Shown one piece after another: positions 17,567 to 24,965 of a stretch of 56,929 bases of DNA. Positions within the stretch are counted from its first letter, which is position 1; each line of letters opens with the position of its first letter. The stretch spans positions 1-56,929 of the forward strand of contig NZ_JADCBK010000023.1 in NCBI RefSeq assembly GCF_020253525.1, in the 5' to 3' direction. The position numbers and the translations under genes were made by a program. Source of the DNA: Aquidulcibacter sp. (lineage in GTDB: Bacteria > Pseudomonadota > Alphaproteobacteria > Caulobacterales > Aquidulcibacteraceae). The notes beneath the pieces were generated by a model. The model saw nothing but the letters and a program-made list of their open reading frames with translations. It was not told the origin of the DNA and searched no databases.

Positions 17567-18040
17567 TTAGCCTGGAACTGCCTTCGCCAGCTTACGCGCG
17601 AAGACCGACAAGGTCCGGTCTGTATCAGACCAAACCCAAGCTGTGTCGGCCCAGATGATGTCACCGGTCCAGTCATAGCGTGCTTCGCCGATCAGATTGC
17701 CTGCCGCATCATAGGCTTTGCCCGAGACATCGGCCCCGCCAATACCAAAGCTTTGCATGGACAGACCTGGCTTATCGCCCAATTCCTTAAAGGTGGGACG
17801 ATTGGCTGTCAGATCGTGGATCACAACATCAACGCGGGCGACCCGATCCCCAAGGCTCTCCTTCAGGCTCGATTCAACCATTTCCTGAATGACGGCCTTT
17901 TCACGCACGCCATAGGTCTTTTCGATCTTTTCTTGTGCCTTTTCGCCATAAGTCACATTGACTTGCAGCTGACCGGCAGATGCAGGGGAAGCAAAAGTCA
18001 TCGCCAAGAGTAGTGCAGCGGCAGAAAAAAACTTCACCAT
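17567..18040 (-). CDS. Small secreted protein of unknown function
   Basis: A 157-residue protein with a clean Sec signal (hydrophobic residues 4-20, cleavage near ASA-GQL). The mature part begins LQVNVTYGEKAQEKIEKTYG, which looks like a beta strand followed by a charged helix, and has a GIGGADVSGKAYDAAGNLIGEARYDW beta-hairpin region and a Trp-rich WADTAWVWSD stretch. I do not recognise the family with certainty. The start is fixed by a strong AAAGGAG about 6 bases upstream, and a good intrinsic terminator follows, so this is a monocistronic gene. Probably periplasmic; no metal or catalytic motif is visible. Confidence 0.7.
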   Translation of the reverse strand: MVKFFSAAALLLAMTFASPASAGQLQVNVTYGEKAQEKIEKTYGVREKAVIQEMVESSLKESLGDRVARVDVVIHDLTANRPTFKELGDKPGLSMQSFGIGGADVSGKAYDAAGNLIGEARYDWTGDIIWADTAWVWSDTDRTLSVFARKLAKAVPG

Positions 18041-18168
18041 GTCTATCTCCTTTGTGTCGAACCGCAGTGCGGCACCAAGTTAGCCCCAACCAACCCCTAA
18101 AATGAGCGCAAAATGCGGTTTCGGCAAGGCGGGCCAACATTAAATTTTAGGCAGACCCGCCTGTCTTC

Positions 18169-18711
18169 TTAGGGCTTCGCAGGTTGGAACACGATGATGG
18201 CTTCGCCAAAGACAATGCCGAATTTTTTCACTTTCGCCCGATTGATCAAAATCCCGTCGGGCTGCAACCACATGCGGTCATCAAAGGTCACCAGGACAGT
18301 ACGATCACCGACTTTCAGATCAACATCATAGACCCACGACAATTGATTGCCTTGGATTAGGCCGCGGGCGACGCCGCGGACATCGCCTGCAGTGCCCTCA
18401 TAGGTATTGGGCCCGGTCTTTTTGATCTTCCAAATGCGCTGCTCTTTCGCGCCATCGGCATAATCAAACCGTTCGTCGAGCGTTAGGACTGAGCCATCCC
18501 ATTGCCCGTCAATATCGACTTTGAACTGACGGATCAGGGTGCCGTTACGATCTTGGAACACGCCCCAAGCGGTGGTTTTGCCTTTGAAATAATCTTCCAA
18601 GACAAGCTGTTGGGGGGCTTTAGCGGTTGGTGCGGCTGCCGTGGTGGCACAACCGGCCATACTCATGGCGACGGCGGTAAGGGCGGCTGCCTTTTGGAGG
18701 GCTTTGAACAT
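18169..18711 (-). CDS. DUF3833 family lipoprotein
   Basis: A 180-residue protein with a lipoprotein signal ending in MAGC (Cys near residue 20). The mature sequence matches DUF3833: LEDYFKGKTTAWGVFQDR, then FKVDIDGQWDG, LTLDERFDYADG and RIWKIKKTGPNTYEGTAGDVRG, ending in LVTFDDRMWLQPDG. The family is beta-rich and its function is unknown. The ATG at 18709-18711 has AAAGG 8 bases upstream; the GTG 9 bases further upstream overlaps that site and is rejected. It is 128 bases upstream of the secreted protein gene at 18040 and 67 bases downstream of the coiled-coil gene. Confidence 0.8.
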   Translation of the reverse strand: MFKALQKAAALTAVAMSMAGCATTAAAPTAKAPQQLVLEDYFKGKTTAWGVFQDRNGTLIRQFKVDIDGQWDGSVLTLDERFDYADGAKEQRIWKIKKTGPNTYEGTAGDVRGVARGLIQGNQLSWVYDVDLKVGDRTVLVTFDDRMWLQPDGILINRAKVKKFGIVFGEAIIVFQPAKP

Positions 18712-18778
18712 GTTAAACACCTTTCAAGCCTCTCTACGTGCTCAAGGCTTGAATGGTTCAGTTTGACGGTCGGGTAAC

Positions 18779-19480
18779 TCAGTCGACGGGCGTGTGGCTA
18801 GCGCCTTCCTCAGTCTCAACCGAGATATCAGCCTCATAGGTTTTGGCCATGCGCACCAACATGCCCGCGTCATGGCTGAGGCGGGCGGCAAATTGGCTGA
18901 CACGGACGTGAGCAAGCCTGACCGCTTGGCTAACTGCCTGCACGTCTGAGCTATTCTCAAACCCATCTTTCAAGTGGGGAATGTCGAGGCCTTTGGGGCC
19001 ACGTCGCAGATCAAAGGGCGGCAGCACATAGCGAAACGCCTCATGCCCGAAGTCGAGATAGAGGCTTTCGGACTCGCCGTGGAGCAGATTCAGCTTGCCA
19101 TCGGCGGCAATCTTGGAGAGCCGATCGAGACTATCGAGCACCTCTTCAATCCGGGCAGCCTGTAGGCCGCGCATCAAATCATGTTCGGTGGTTTGCCCAA
19201 TGCGAAGGGCTTCGGCGACTTCGGCCAAGCGTTCAAGCGCCTGGTCGACATAGGCGGCTGTGCGCTCCAAAGTGCGCACGGCACTATAGACTTCGGTGAA
19301 TTTCTTGCGTTCAACCCGGGGGTCTCGCCAAGCCGCATGACGCAGCGCCCGGTCGAGGGCGGCGGGTTCCATCAAAGGCGTGTCAGGCCCATTGGGCCGC
19401 GGTCCTGCGGGACGCGGGCGAGGCTCATGGCCGGCACCACGGCGCGGACGTGTGGGGGAGGGAGGCTTGTTAAACAACAT
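18779..19480 (-). CDS. Helical hypothetical protein with flagellin-like heptads
   Basis: A 233-residue protein with an Arg/Pro-rich N-terminal 35 residues and a long helical body. Residues about 63-135 (VRTLERTAAYVDQALERLAEVA ... RIEEVLDSLDRLSKIAADGKLNLLHG, shortened here) recall the flagellin D0/D1 pattern in which a helix is followed by an NGxxLLDG-like turn. The C-terminal helix (VSQAVRLAHVRVSQFAARL) likewise recalls the flagellin C-terminal helix. It lacks a canonical flagellin N-terminus and variable domain, so it may be a flagellin-related or merely coiled-coil protein. No other flagellar gene is in the window. A hairpin directly abuts the start codon. Function unknown. Confidence 0.5.
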   Translation of the reverse strand: MLFNKPPSPTRPRRGAGHEPRPRPAGPRPNGPDTPLMEPAALDRALRHAAWRDPRVERKKFTEVYSAVRTLERTAAYVDQALERLAEVAEALRIGQTTEHDLMRGLQAARIEEVLDSLDRLSKIAADGKLNLLHGESESLYLDFGHEAFRYVLPPFDLRRGPKGLDIPHLKDGFENSSDVQAVSQAVRLAHVRVSQFAARLSHDAGMLVRMAKTYEADISVETEEGASHTPVD

Positions 19481-19510
19481 ACTGGCCGTCCTACTTTCGA
19501 AGAACGGCCA
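19481..19510 (-). promoter_or_regulatory. Hairpin abutting the start codon, SD in its loop
   Basis: On the minus strand CTGGCCGT and ACGGCCAG (plus positions 19503-19510 and 19481-19488) form a perfect 8-bp GC-rich stem with a 14-base loop, immediately before the ATG at 19478-19480. The best Shine-Dalgarno, AGGA, sits at the loop-stem junction 8 bases before the ATG. No T-run follows, so it is not a terminator for the upstream pirin gene. It may control translation of the helical protein. Confidence 0.45.
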
Positions 19511-19537
19511 GCTTCGCAGGTTAGCCTCAATGCAGCG

Positions 19538-20236
19538 TTAAGGCGCGTCGACCAATACCAGTTCGGCGTCTACCACCGCTTTGATGGTCAATTTGGGCTC
19601 GTCCTTAATCGCAGCAGCATCGCGCTCATAAAGGTCGATGCCATTGAGCTCGACCACGCCTTTGGCGGCAGCCAAATAGGCGTGACGGCCAGCGGACAGA
19701 TCATAAGTGACGGTTTCGCCAGCCTTTAAAGTCGCGCCCAGAACACGGGCCTTTTGCCGGATTGGCAAAGCACCTTCATCTTCAGAATAGCCTGAAGCCA
19801 ATGTCACAAACTGACCGGAGCGATCATCCTTAGGGAATTTCGCCGCCCCCCAGGAGGGGGCCACGCCCGCACTTTCTGGCAAAATCCAGATTTGGTAGAG
19901 CGTCGTGGTTTTATCTTCCATGTTGTATTCAGCATGGGTGATGCCGGTGCCAGCGCTCATCACTTGGACGTCGCCTGCTTCGGTACGGCCGACATTGCCC
20001 AAACTATCCTTGTGCGTGATGGCCCCTTCGCGGACATAGGTGATGATTTCCATATCGGCATGGCCATGGGGATCAAAGCCAGTGCCTGGGGCAATCTCAT
20101 CATCATTCCACACCCGGATCGTACCCCATTGGGTGCGCTTTGGGTCGTGATAATGGCCGAAGGAGAAGTGGTGGCGGGCATTGAGCCAGCTGTTTTTGAA
20201 CCGGCCCAGACTGTTGAATTCGCGTTTTTCAATCAT
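19538..20236 (-). CDS. Pirin family protein (YhaK/YhhW type)
   Basis: A 232-residue bicupin. The metal ligands of the N-terminal cupin are all visible: His57 and His59 in DPHGHAD, His101 and Glu103 in THAEYN. The opening ARHHFSFGHYHDP and the MEIITYVREGAITHKDS stretch are typical of bacterial pirins, some of which have quercetinase activity or redox-sensing roles. It follows the WrbA-like flavodoxin gene by only 3 bases, so both form an operon that is divergent from the LysR regulator. This flavodoxin-pirin-LysR arrangement suggests an electrophile or quinone stress response. Confidence 0.88.
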   Translation of the reverse strand: MIEKREFNSLGRFKNSWLNARHHFSFGHYHDPKRTQWGTIRVWNDDEIAPGTGFDPHGHADMEIITYVREGAITHKDSLGNVGRTEAGDVQVMSAGTGITHAEYNMEDKTTTLYQIWILPESAGVAPSWGAAKFPKDDRSGQFVTLASGYSEDEGALPIRQKARVLGATLKAGETVTYDLSAGRHAYLAAAKGVVELNGIDLYERDAAAIKDEPKLTIKAVVDAELVLVDAP

Positions 20237-20239
20237 GGC

Positions 20240-20815
20240 TTAACCTTTCATTTTCTGTGTAATTTCCGTGATGCGCACGCCATAGAGGCGGGCAAACTCA
20301 CGGTCGCCAGCTGGCGGGGTAATTTCGGGTGCCGCATTGTCAGACTGGGTGGCAACCCCAACATAATAGCCCAAACGATTGACGACGTCAGGGGCTGCAT
20401 CGCTATTGCTATGTGCGCCAGGTGCGAGACCTGTGCCGACCCAGATCATGCCGTGCTGCATGGCCAAAGTCAGGATGGAATTAAGGGCATGGCCCTTATC
20501 TCCAGCAAAGCTCAAGGAATTGGTGAAGCCACCAGCCACTTTGTCTTTCCAGCCCAAGGTGAACCAGACTTTCGAACTGGCCTCAAAAAAGGCTTTCAAA
20601 GGTGCCGAGATATCGCCCATATAGGTGGGGGCACCAAAGATGATGGCGTCAGCTTGAGTGGCTGCATCCAAAATCGCGCTGAAATCTTGGGCGGCGGACT
20701 CGATCTTCAACAGCACAGCTTCACCACCGGCCTCGGTTACACCTTTGGCGACATGTTCTGCCACCACAGCCGTATGGCCATAACCCGAATGATAGATGAT
20801 TGCGATTTTCGTCAT
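20240..20815 (-). CDS. WrbA/flavodoxin-like NAD(P)H-dependent FMN oxidoreductase
   Basis: A 191-residue flavodoxin-fold protein. The FMN phosphate loop HSGYGHT is at residues 9-15, PTYMGDIS gives the second flavin loop near residue 84, and the last loop contains GTGLAPGAHS. Family members reduce quinones or nitroaromatics by two electrons with NAD(P)H. It is the first gene of the operon with the pirin gene, transcribed divergently from the LysR-type regulator, which is likely its activator or repressor. Whether it is WrbA proper or a close flavodoxin-like relative cannot be decided, hence no symbol. Confidence 0.85.
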   Translation of the reverse strand: MTKIAIIYHSGYGHTAVVAEHVAKGVTEAGGEAVLLKIESAAQDFSAILDAATQADAIIFGAPTYMGDISAPLKAFFEASSKVWFTLGWKDKVAGGFTNSLSFAGDKGHALNSILTLAMQHGMIWVGTGLAPGAHSNSDAAPDVVNRLGYYVGVATQSDNAAPEITPPAGDREFARLYGVRITEITQKMKG

Positions 20816-20910
20816 GGGAGGAGACCTTTTTCTAAACCTGTCACCACAAAAGCGACAGATGTTGAAACGCCTTATGGACGAAAGTTGATTGTTCGAATAC
20901 TAGGGAAAAA

Positions 20911-20927
20911 CGAAACCGATTGTTTCG
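20911..20927. promoter_or_regulatory. Candidate LysR operator
   Basis: CGAAAC at 20911-20916 and GTTTCG at 20922-20927 form a perfect inverted repeat with a 5-base spacer, between the divergent flavodoxin and LysR-type genes. A further GTTCGAATAC lies 20 bases toward the flavodoxin gene. The position and symmetry fit the recognition site of the adjacent LysR-type protein. Confidence 0.5.
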
Positions 20928-20955
20928 AAGTTTTAATCAGTGCAGGGTGCGACGC

Positions 20956-21867
20956 ATGAGCCTTGATCTCGATCTTCTGACGACTTTTGCCAAAGTGGCT
21001 GAACGCGCCAGCGTCACGGCGGCCGCCCGCGATTTGAATTTGTCGAAGGCAACCGTGTCTAAGCAGATTGCAGAGCTGGAGCAAAAGCTGGGTGTGCTTC
21101 TGTTTGCCCGCACAACGCGGCTATTCTCGCTGACTGATGCGGGCCAGCGCGCTTATGCCCGGGCACAACGCATCATGGAAGAAGCTGCGGCCTTAGCAGA
21201 TGAAGCCCGCGAGACCCGTGAGGTGCCGCGCGGTAATTTGAAAATCGCCGCCCCCCAAGCCTTTGCCCGCTTATGGCTAGCAGACCTTTTGCCCGAATTC
21301 ATCCGTGCTTATCCCGAAATCAGCCTCGAATTCGCGGTCGATGAGCGCACAGTGGATATGGTGGCCGATAATTTTGATGTGGCGATCCGCATCGGCACGA
21401 TGCCCGATTCCAGTCTACTGGCCCGCAAACTCGCCCCCGTGCGCCTGTTGACGGTAGCAGCCCCGGCCTATTGGCAAGAGCGGGGCAAGCCGCGCAGGCC
21501 AGAAGACCTCGCCATGCATTGCTGTTTTCGCTACACCAACACGCCCAATCACTCACTGTGGCGCTATGTCGACGCTGAAGGCCAAGATTTACGGGTCCGG
21601 GTCCAAGGCCCCATCACCATCAATGGCGGTGAGATTGAAATGCCCGCCCTGCGCGAGGGGCTGGGCGTCGCCTATTTGCCCGACTTTCTGGTATGCGAAG
21701 ATTTGCGTGCAGGTCGGCTAGAGCGCGCGCTGGAAGATTGGCGGTCACCTGAATTGACACTCCACCTTTTAAGCCCACCCGGTCGAGGCAAGCCAAAGCG
21801 CTTGGAGGTTTTTTCTGACTTCATGATCAAGAAGTTTGGCGGGCGCACCCCGCCTTGGCATATCTAG
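20956..21867 (+). CDS. LysR family transcriptional regulator
   Basis: A 303-residue regulator with the winged helix-turn-helix at about residues 1-60 (FAKVAERASVTAAARDLNLSKATVSKQI, given in parts) and a LysR effector-binding domain from about residue 90, starting GNLKIAAPQAFARLWLADLL. The sequence style (VDMVADNFDVAIRIG) belongs to the CrgA-like branch often paired with quinone reductases and flavodoxins. The ATG at 20956 is used; an ATG 36 bases upstream lies inside the likely operator and lacks a ribosome site. It is divergent from the flavodoxin-pirin operon and shares a CTAG stop overlap with the convergent META-domain gene. Confidence 0.9.
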   Translation: MSLDLDLLTTFAKVAERASVTAAARDLNLSKATVSKQIAELEQKLGVLLFARTTRLFSLTDAGQRAYARAQRIMEEAAALADEARETREVPRGNLKIAAPQAFARLWLADLLPEFIRAYPEISLEFAVDERTVDMVADNFDVAIRIGTMPDSSLLARKLAPVRLLTVAAPAYWQERGKPRRPEDLAMHCCFRYTNTPNHSLWRYVDAEGQDLRVRVQGPITINGGEIEMPALREGLGVAYLPDFLVCEDLRAGRLERALEDWRSPELTLHLLSPPGRGKPKRLEVFSDFMIKKFGGRTPPWHI

Positions 21868-22778
21868 TTGGCCGCTTCGAAGACCAATATATCTGGCGAT
21901 GTGCTGGACTTGAGGGTCAATTGGTTGGCCGTCAAACTGATCTGATCGACTTTGCTGAGGGCCGCGCCAAAAGCGGCTTCAACGGCCATGGGGTCGCCCA
22001 CCGCAGCCAGACACGCCCGCTCTGTCTGCATCATATTGAAGAAACGCGACTTACCTAGAGCCCGCTCATGGGTTCCTGAAAACTGGTTGCACCCGGTCGT
22101 ACCGCTGATGCGATTGCCGTCAAATCTGACTTGTGGCCGCACGCTTTGCGGGTCGAGCGCCTGACCATTCAAGCGAACTAAGGTCCATGATTTGCCATAG
22201 AGGCTTGGACCGGTTTCAGCGCGCGCGCTCACAGTTTGTAGCCGCGCCAGCACTCGGCCATTGGCCGACAGGAGGCGGACTTCGCCGCCAAATTTCCGGA
22301 TTTGGTGGGTGGCGCGTAAGGCTGATAGCACGTCGCGCTCCAACGCACCTGCAGGGCCCGTACAAGCCATTTTGGTCATGGCAAGCGGGCCAAACCGCGT
22401 GCTCTCGGCACCCCCGCGTACCAATTTGCCGCTGAAGCGATTACAGCCGGTCGAGCCGCTGACGCCATCTTGCGGTAGAAAGATCAATGTCGCCTTGGGC
22501 GCTTGGCCAGCGCGGTTGAGGGGGCGACCTCTCATCTCGGTCGCAACAAACTCCCCCTCCAGCACCAAAACAGGTTTGGGTGCCGCATTGGGGTGGGTGT
22601 GGCTGCCATGGCTTAGCGCGGGACTGGCGGCGAGAGCCACCAGCCCGCACAGCGCGAGCGCGAGGCCAGTCTTGCTTAGACGGGGTCCCAGGTGAAGACC
22701 CCGGCGGTGGCTTCCAGTCCCATGAATCCACCTTTCAAAGCGGGCAGTCCATGTTCGATCAGTGTTTCTGGTGTCCAT
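21864..22778 (-). CDS. Exported protein with two META/HslJ domains
   Basis: Two META-type domains are seen, each with its hallmark turn: STGCNRFSG around residue 110 and TTGCNQFSG around residue 230, each followed by a Met/Cys segment (MTKMACTG and MMQTERACLA). HslJ-like domains are found in heat-induced or envelope proteins. A signal-like hydrophobic stretch at residues 37-55 ends in SPALSHGSH. The first ATG at 22778 gives 304 residues, but its first 34 overlap the 3' end of the upstream SDR gene by 103 bases and precede the signal. No ATG, GTG or TTG lies nearer, so the true start is uncertain and may be a rare CTG near 22691. His/Ser-rich HGSHTHP follows the signal. Confidence 0.68.
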   Translation of the reverse strand: MDTRNTDRTWTARFERWIHGTGSHRRGLHLGPRLSKTGLALALCGLVALAASPALSHGSHTHPNAAPKPVLVLEGEFVATEMRGRPLNRAGQAPKATLIFLPQDGVSGSTGCNRFSGKLVRGGAESTRFGPLAMTKMACTGPAGALERDVLSALRATHQIRKFGGEVRLLSANGRVLARLQTVSARAETGPSLYGKSWTLVRLNGQALDPQSVRPQVRFDGNRISGTTGCNQFSGTHERALGKSRFFNMMQTERACLAAVGDPMAVEAAFGAALSKVDQISLTANQLTLKSSTSPDILVFEAAN

Positions 22779-23593
22779 CCGTCAATCCTCGATACCGAGC
22801 GAACAGGCCGTGGTTGGTCAAAGACGACCACTTCATTGCCGCGTACGCCGAATATTTGACCCGTTACATGGCTGGCGGCAGCTGAACACAGGCTGACTGC
22901 AAAGGTGGCGACCTGATCGGCGCGCATACGCGTGCGGATCCGCTCCACCCGTTGGGCGCTGGCCTCATCCTTGACAGGGATGGTGGCGATCATGCGGGTC
23001 CAGGCAAAGGGCGCAATCACATTAGAGCGCACATTTTTAAGCGCCCCTTCCATGGCGATGATGCGGGACAGGCCCGCTACACCCATTTTGGCGGCCGCAT
23101 AATTGGCTTGGCCAATATTGCCGATAATGCCAGACGTGGAGGTGAAGAGGACATAGGCCCCGTCTTGTTGCTCACGGAACAATTCCACACTGGCGCGGGT
23201 GACATTGTACGCGCCGCGCAAATGCACATCGATCACCGCGTCCCAATCGGCTTCAGACATTTTGTGGAACATGCCATCGCGCAAGATGCCTGCGGGATTG
23301 ATGATGGCATGCAGGCCACCAAACTCATCCTTGGCTTGCTCAATCATGCCCTTTACGGCGGCAAAATCGGTCACGGAGTCAGAATTGGCAACAGCCTGGC
23401 CACCCGCAGCCTTGATTTCGTCGGCTACCGCTTGGGCAGGGCCAACCGAGCCTTCATCGCCCCCGGTAACCGAGCCACCCAAATCATTGACAACAACTTT
23501 GGCCCCTGCTGCGGCGGCTTGCAGCGCGCATTCGCGGCCAATGCCATTGCCACCACCCGTAATCAGAATGACTTTCCCATCTAAAACGCCCAT
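22676..23593 (-). CDS. SDR oxidoreductase, multifunctional-enzyme-2 type 3-hydroxyacyl-CoA dehydrogenase-like
   Basis: A 305-residue short-chain dehydrogenase. The NAD-binding TGGGNGIG is at residues 12-19, VVVNDLGG at 33-40, NPAGILRD at 99-106, and the catalytic Ser (152-154), Tyr165 and Lys169 lie in the YAAAK motif. The VNDLGG form followed by a GG-containing loop is typical of the dehydrogenase unit of peroxisomal MFE-2 and its bacterial relatives, which oxidise 3-hydroxyacyl-CoA, but the substrate is not proven. An MFS exporter gene lies 42 bases upstream and the META-domain gene overlaps downstream. Confidence 0.8.
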   Translation of the reverse strand: MGVLDGKVILITGGGNGIGRECALQAAAAGAKVVVNDLGGSVTGGDEGSVGPAQAVADEIKAAGGQAVANSDSVTDFAAVKGMIEQAKDEFGGLHAIINPAGILRDGMFHKMSEADWDAVIDVHLRGAYNVTRASVELFREQQDGAYVLFTSTSGIIGNIGQANYAAAKMGVAGLSRIIAMEGALKNVRSNVIAPFAWTRMIATIPVKDEASAQRVERIRTRMRADQVATFAVSLCSAAASHVTGQIFGVRGNEVVVFDQPRPVRSVSRIDGWTPETLIEHGLPALKGGFMGLEATAGVFTWDPV

Positions 23594-23635
23594 GGTCGTG
23601 CTCCCTAATTTTGTGTTTGTTTGAGATTAGCCTGA

Positions 23636-24910
23636 TCAAGACGACTTGGTCGAGCCCTGATTTTCTGGCGCGGCATCTTCAAAGCGGTCGGCCTCGGCCA
23701 AGGGCTTAAAGAGGCGCATCCACGCCCCAGCGATCAAGACGGCACCAATGCCGCCTGCGACAACAGCTGTGACGGGGCCAAGCAGGCGGGCGGCAACACC
23801 AGATTGGAACTCGCCCATTTCATTCGACGCAGAGATGAAAACAAAGCTGATCGCCGACACCCGTCCGCGCATGGCATCGGGGGTGGCCAGTTGCACCAGC
23901 GAGGAGCGCACATAGACGGAGATCATGTCAGCCGCGCCTGCAAGCGCCAAGCAAGCTACTGAAATCCATAAGGTGGTCGATAGGCCAAAGCCCAAGGTCG
24001 CCAAGCCAAACACAAAGACCGCGCCAAACATCCAGCGCCCGACATGGCGCTCAATCGGCTTGATCGCCAAAAAGATCGAGACCACGCCCGCCCCAATTGC
24101 CCCGGCTGACCGCAACGCGCCCAGTGCCGTTGGCCCCGCATGGAGGATGTCGCGGGCAAAAACAGGCAGAAGTGCCGTCGCACCAGCCAGCAAAACGACT
24201 GCAAGATCAAGGCTGAGCGCACCCAGCACAATCTTATTGTCGCGCACATAGATCAGGCCTTCCTTGATCATGGCAAAGGTGCGCCCGCTTTCAACTTTTT
24301 CTTGCGGTGGTGCCTTGGTCCAAAATGCCAAAATCCAGCCGCAGATAAACAGGCCCAAAGCCGCGCTATAGGGCACATTGGCCCCGAAATGGAAAAGGAG
24401 ACCGCCTATGGCAGGCCCAAGGATTGATCCGCCCTGAAAGCTTAAGGACATGAGCGCGATGGCTTGGGGCAATTCCTCGCGCGGGACCAAATTGGATACC
24501 ATGGCGGAACTGGCTGCGGGCAAAAAGGCGTTCAGCATCCCTGTCACCATGGCAACCGCAAAAATAGCGGCAATCAAGGCATTGGGCGCAAAGCCGGATG
24601 CGGCAACCAAGGCACCTGCAATGGCCACCTTCAGCGCGATACAGCCTAGAATGATCAGGCGACGGTCAAATCGGTCCGCAGCTTGTCCACCAAATAGTGA
24701 CAGGATCAGAAGGGGCACAAATTGTGACAGGCCAATCAGGCCCAAAAGAAACGCGCCTTCTTCAATCGTATCGCCCCGAGCGCGCGCAATATCATAGACC
24801 TGCCAGCCCATGGCTGTGATTTGAATTTGGGTACCCAAGGTCCAAAAGACGCGGGCGCACCAATAGCGGGCAAAAGAGGTATGTCGGAAAGGGGCTAAAG
24901 ATCGGCTCAC
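23636..24910 (-). CDS. MFS transporter (MFS_3/EntS-like exporter)
   Basis: A 424-residue inner-membrane protein with about 12 hydrophobic segments. The opening FARYWCARVFWTLGTQIQ and the motif GGQAADRFDRRLII in the loop after helix 2 fit the MFS_3 group that includes enterobactin exporter EntS and many drug-efflux proteins. IALMSLSFQGGSILGPAIGGLL matches the family's antiporter-type helix 5. The cargo cannot be told. It precedes the SDR gene by 42 bases on the same strand and may be co-transcribed with it; the Xaa-Pro aminopeptidase gene begins a separate unit upstream. Confidence 0.82.
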   Translation of the reverse strand: MSRSLAPFRHTSFARYWCARVFWTLGTQIQITAMGWQVYDIARARGDTIEEGAFLLGLIGLSQFVPLLILSLFGGQAADRFDRRLIILGCIALKVAIAGALVAASGFAPNALIAAIFAVAMVTGMLNAFLPAASSAMVSNLVPREELPQAIALMSLSFQGGSILGPAIGGLLFHFGANVPYSAALGLFICGWILAFWTKAPPQEKVESGRTFAMIKEGLIYVRDNKIVLGALSLDLAVVLLAGATALLPVFARDILHAGPTALGALRSAGAIGAGVVSIFLAIKPIERHVGRWMFGAVFVFGLATLGFGLSTTLWISVACLALAGAADMISVYVRSSLVQLATPDAMRGRVSAISFVFISASNEMGEFQSGVAARLLGPVTAVVAGGIGAVLIAGAWMRLFKPLAEADRFEDAAPENQGSTKSS

Positions 24911-24965
24911 CCGTCTGTGATGGGTCAGCCGACCTTCGAGGTCAATGGATTAAAGTCGATAAGAC

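Noticed and set aside
19892-20959. A 355-codon plus-strand frame across the pirin and flavodoxin genes
   Set aside because: Both minus-strand genes have intact catalytic motifs; the plus frame is a shadow and overlaps the operator and LysR start.
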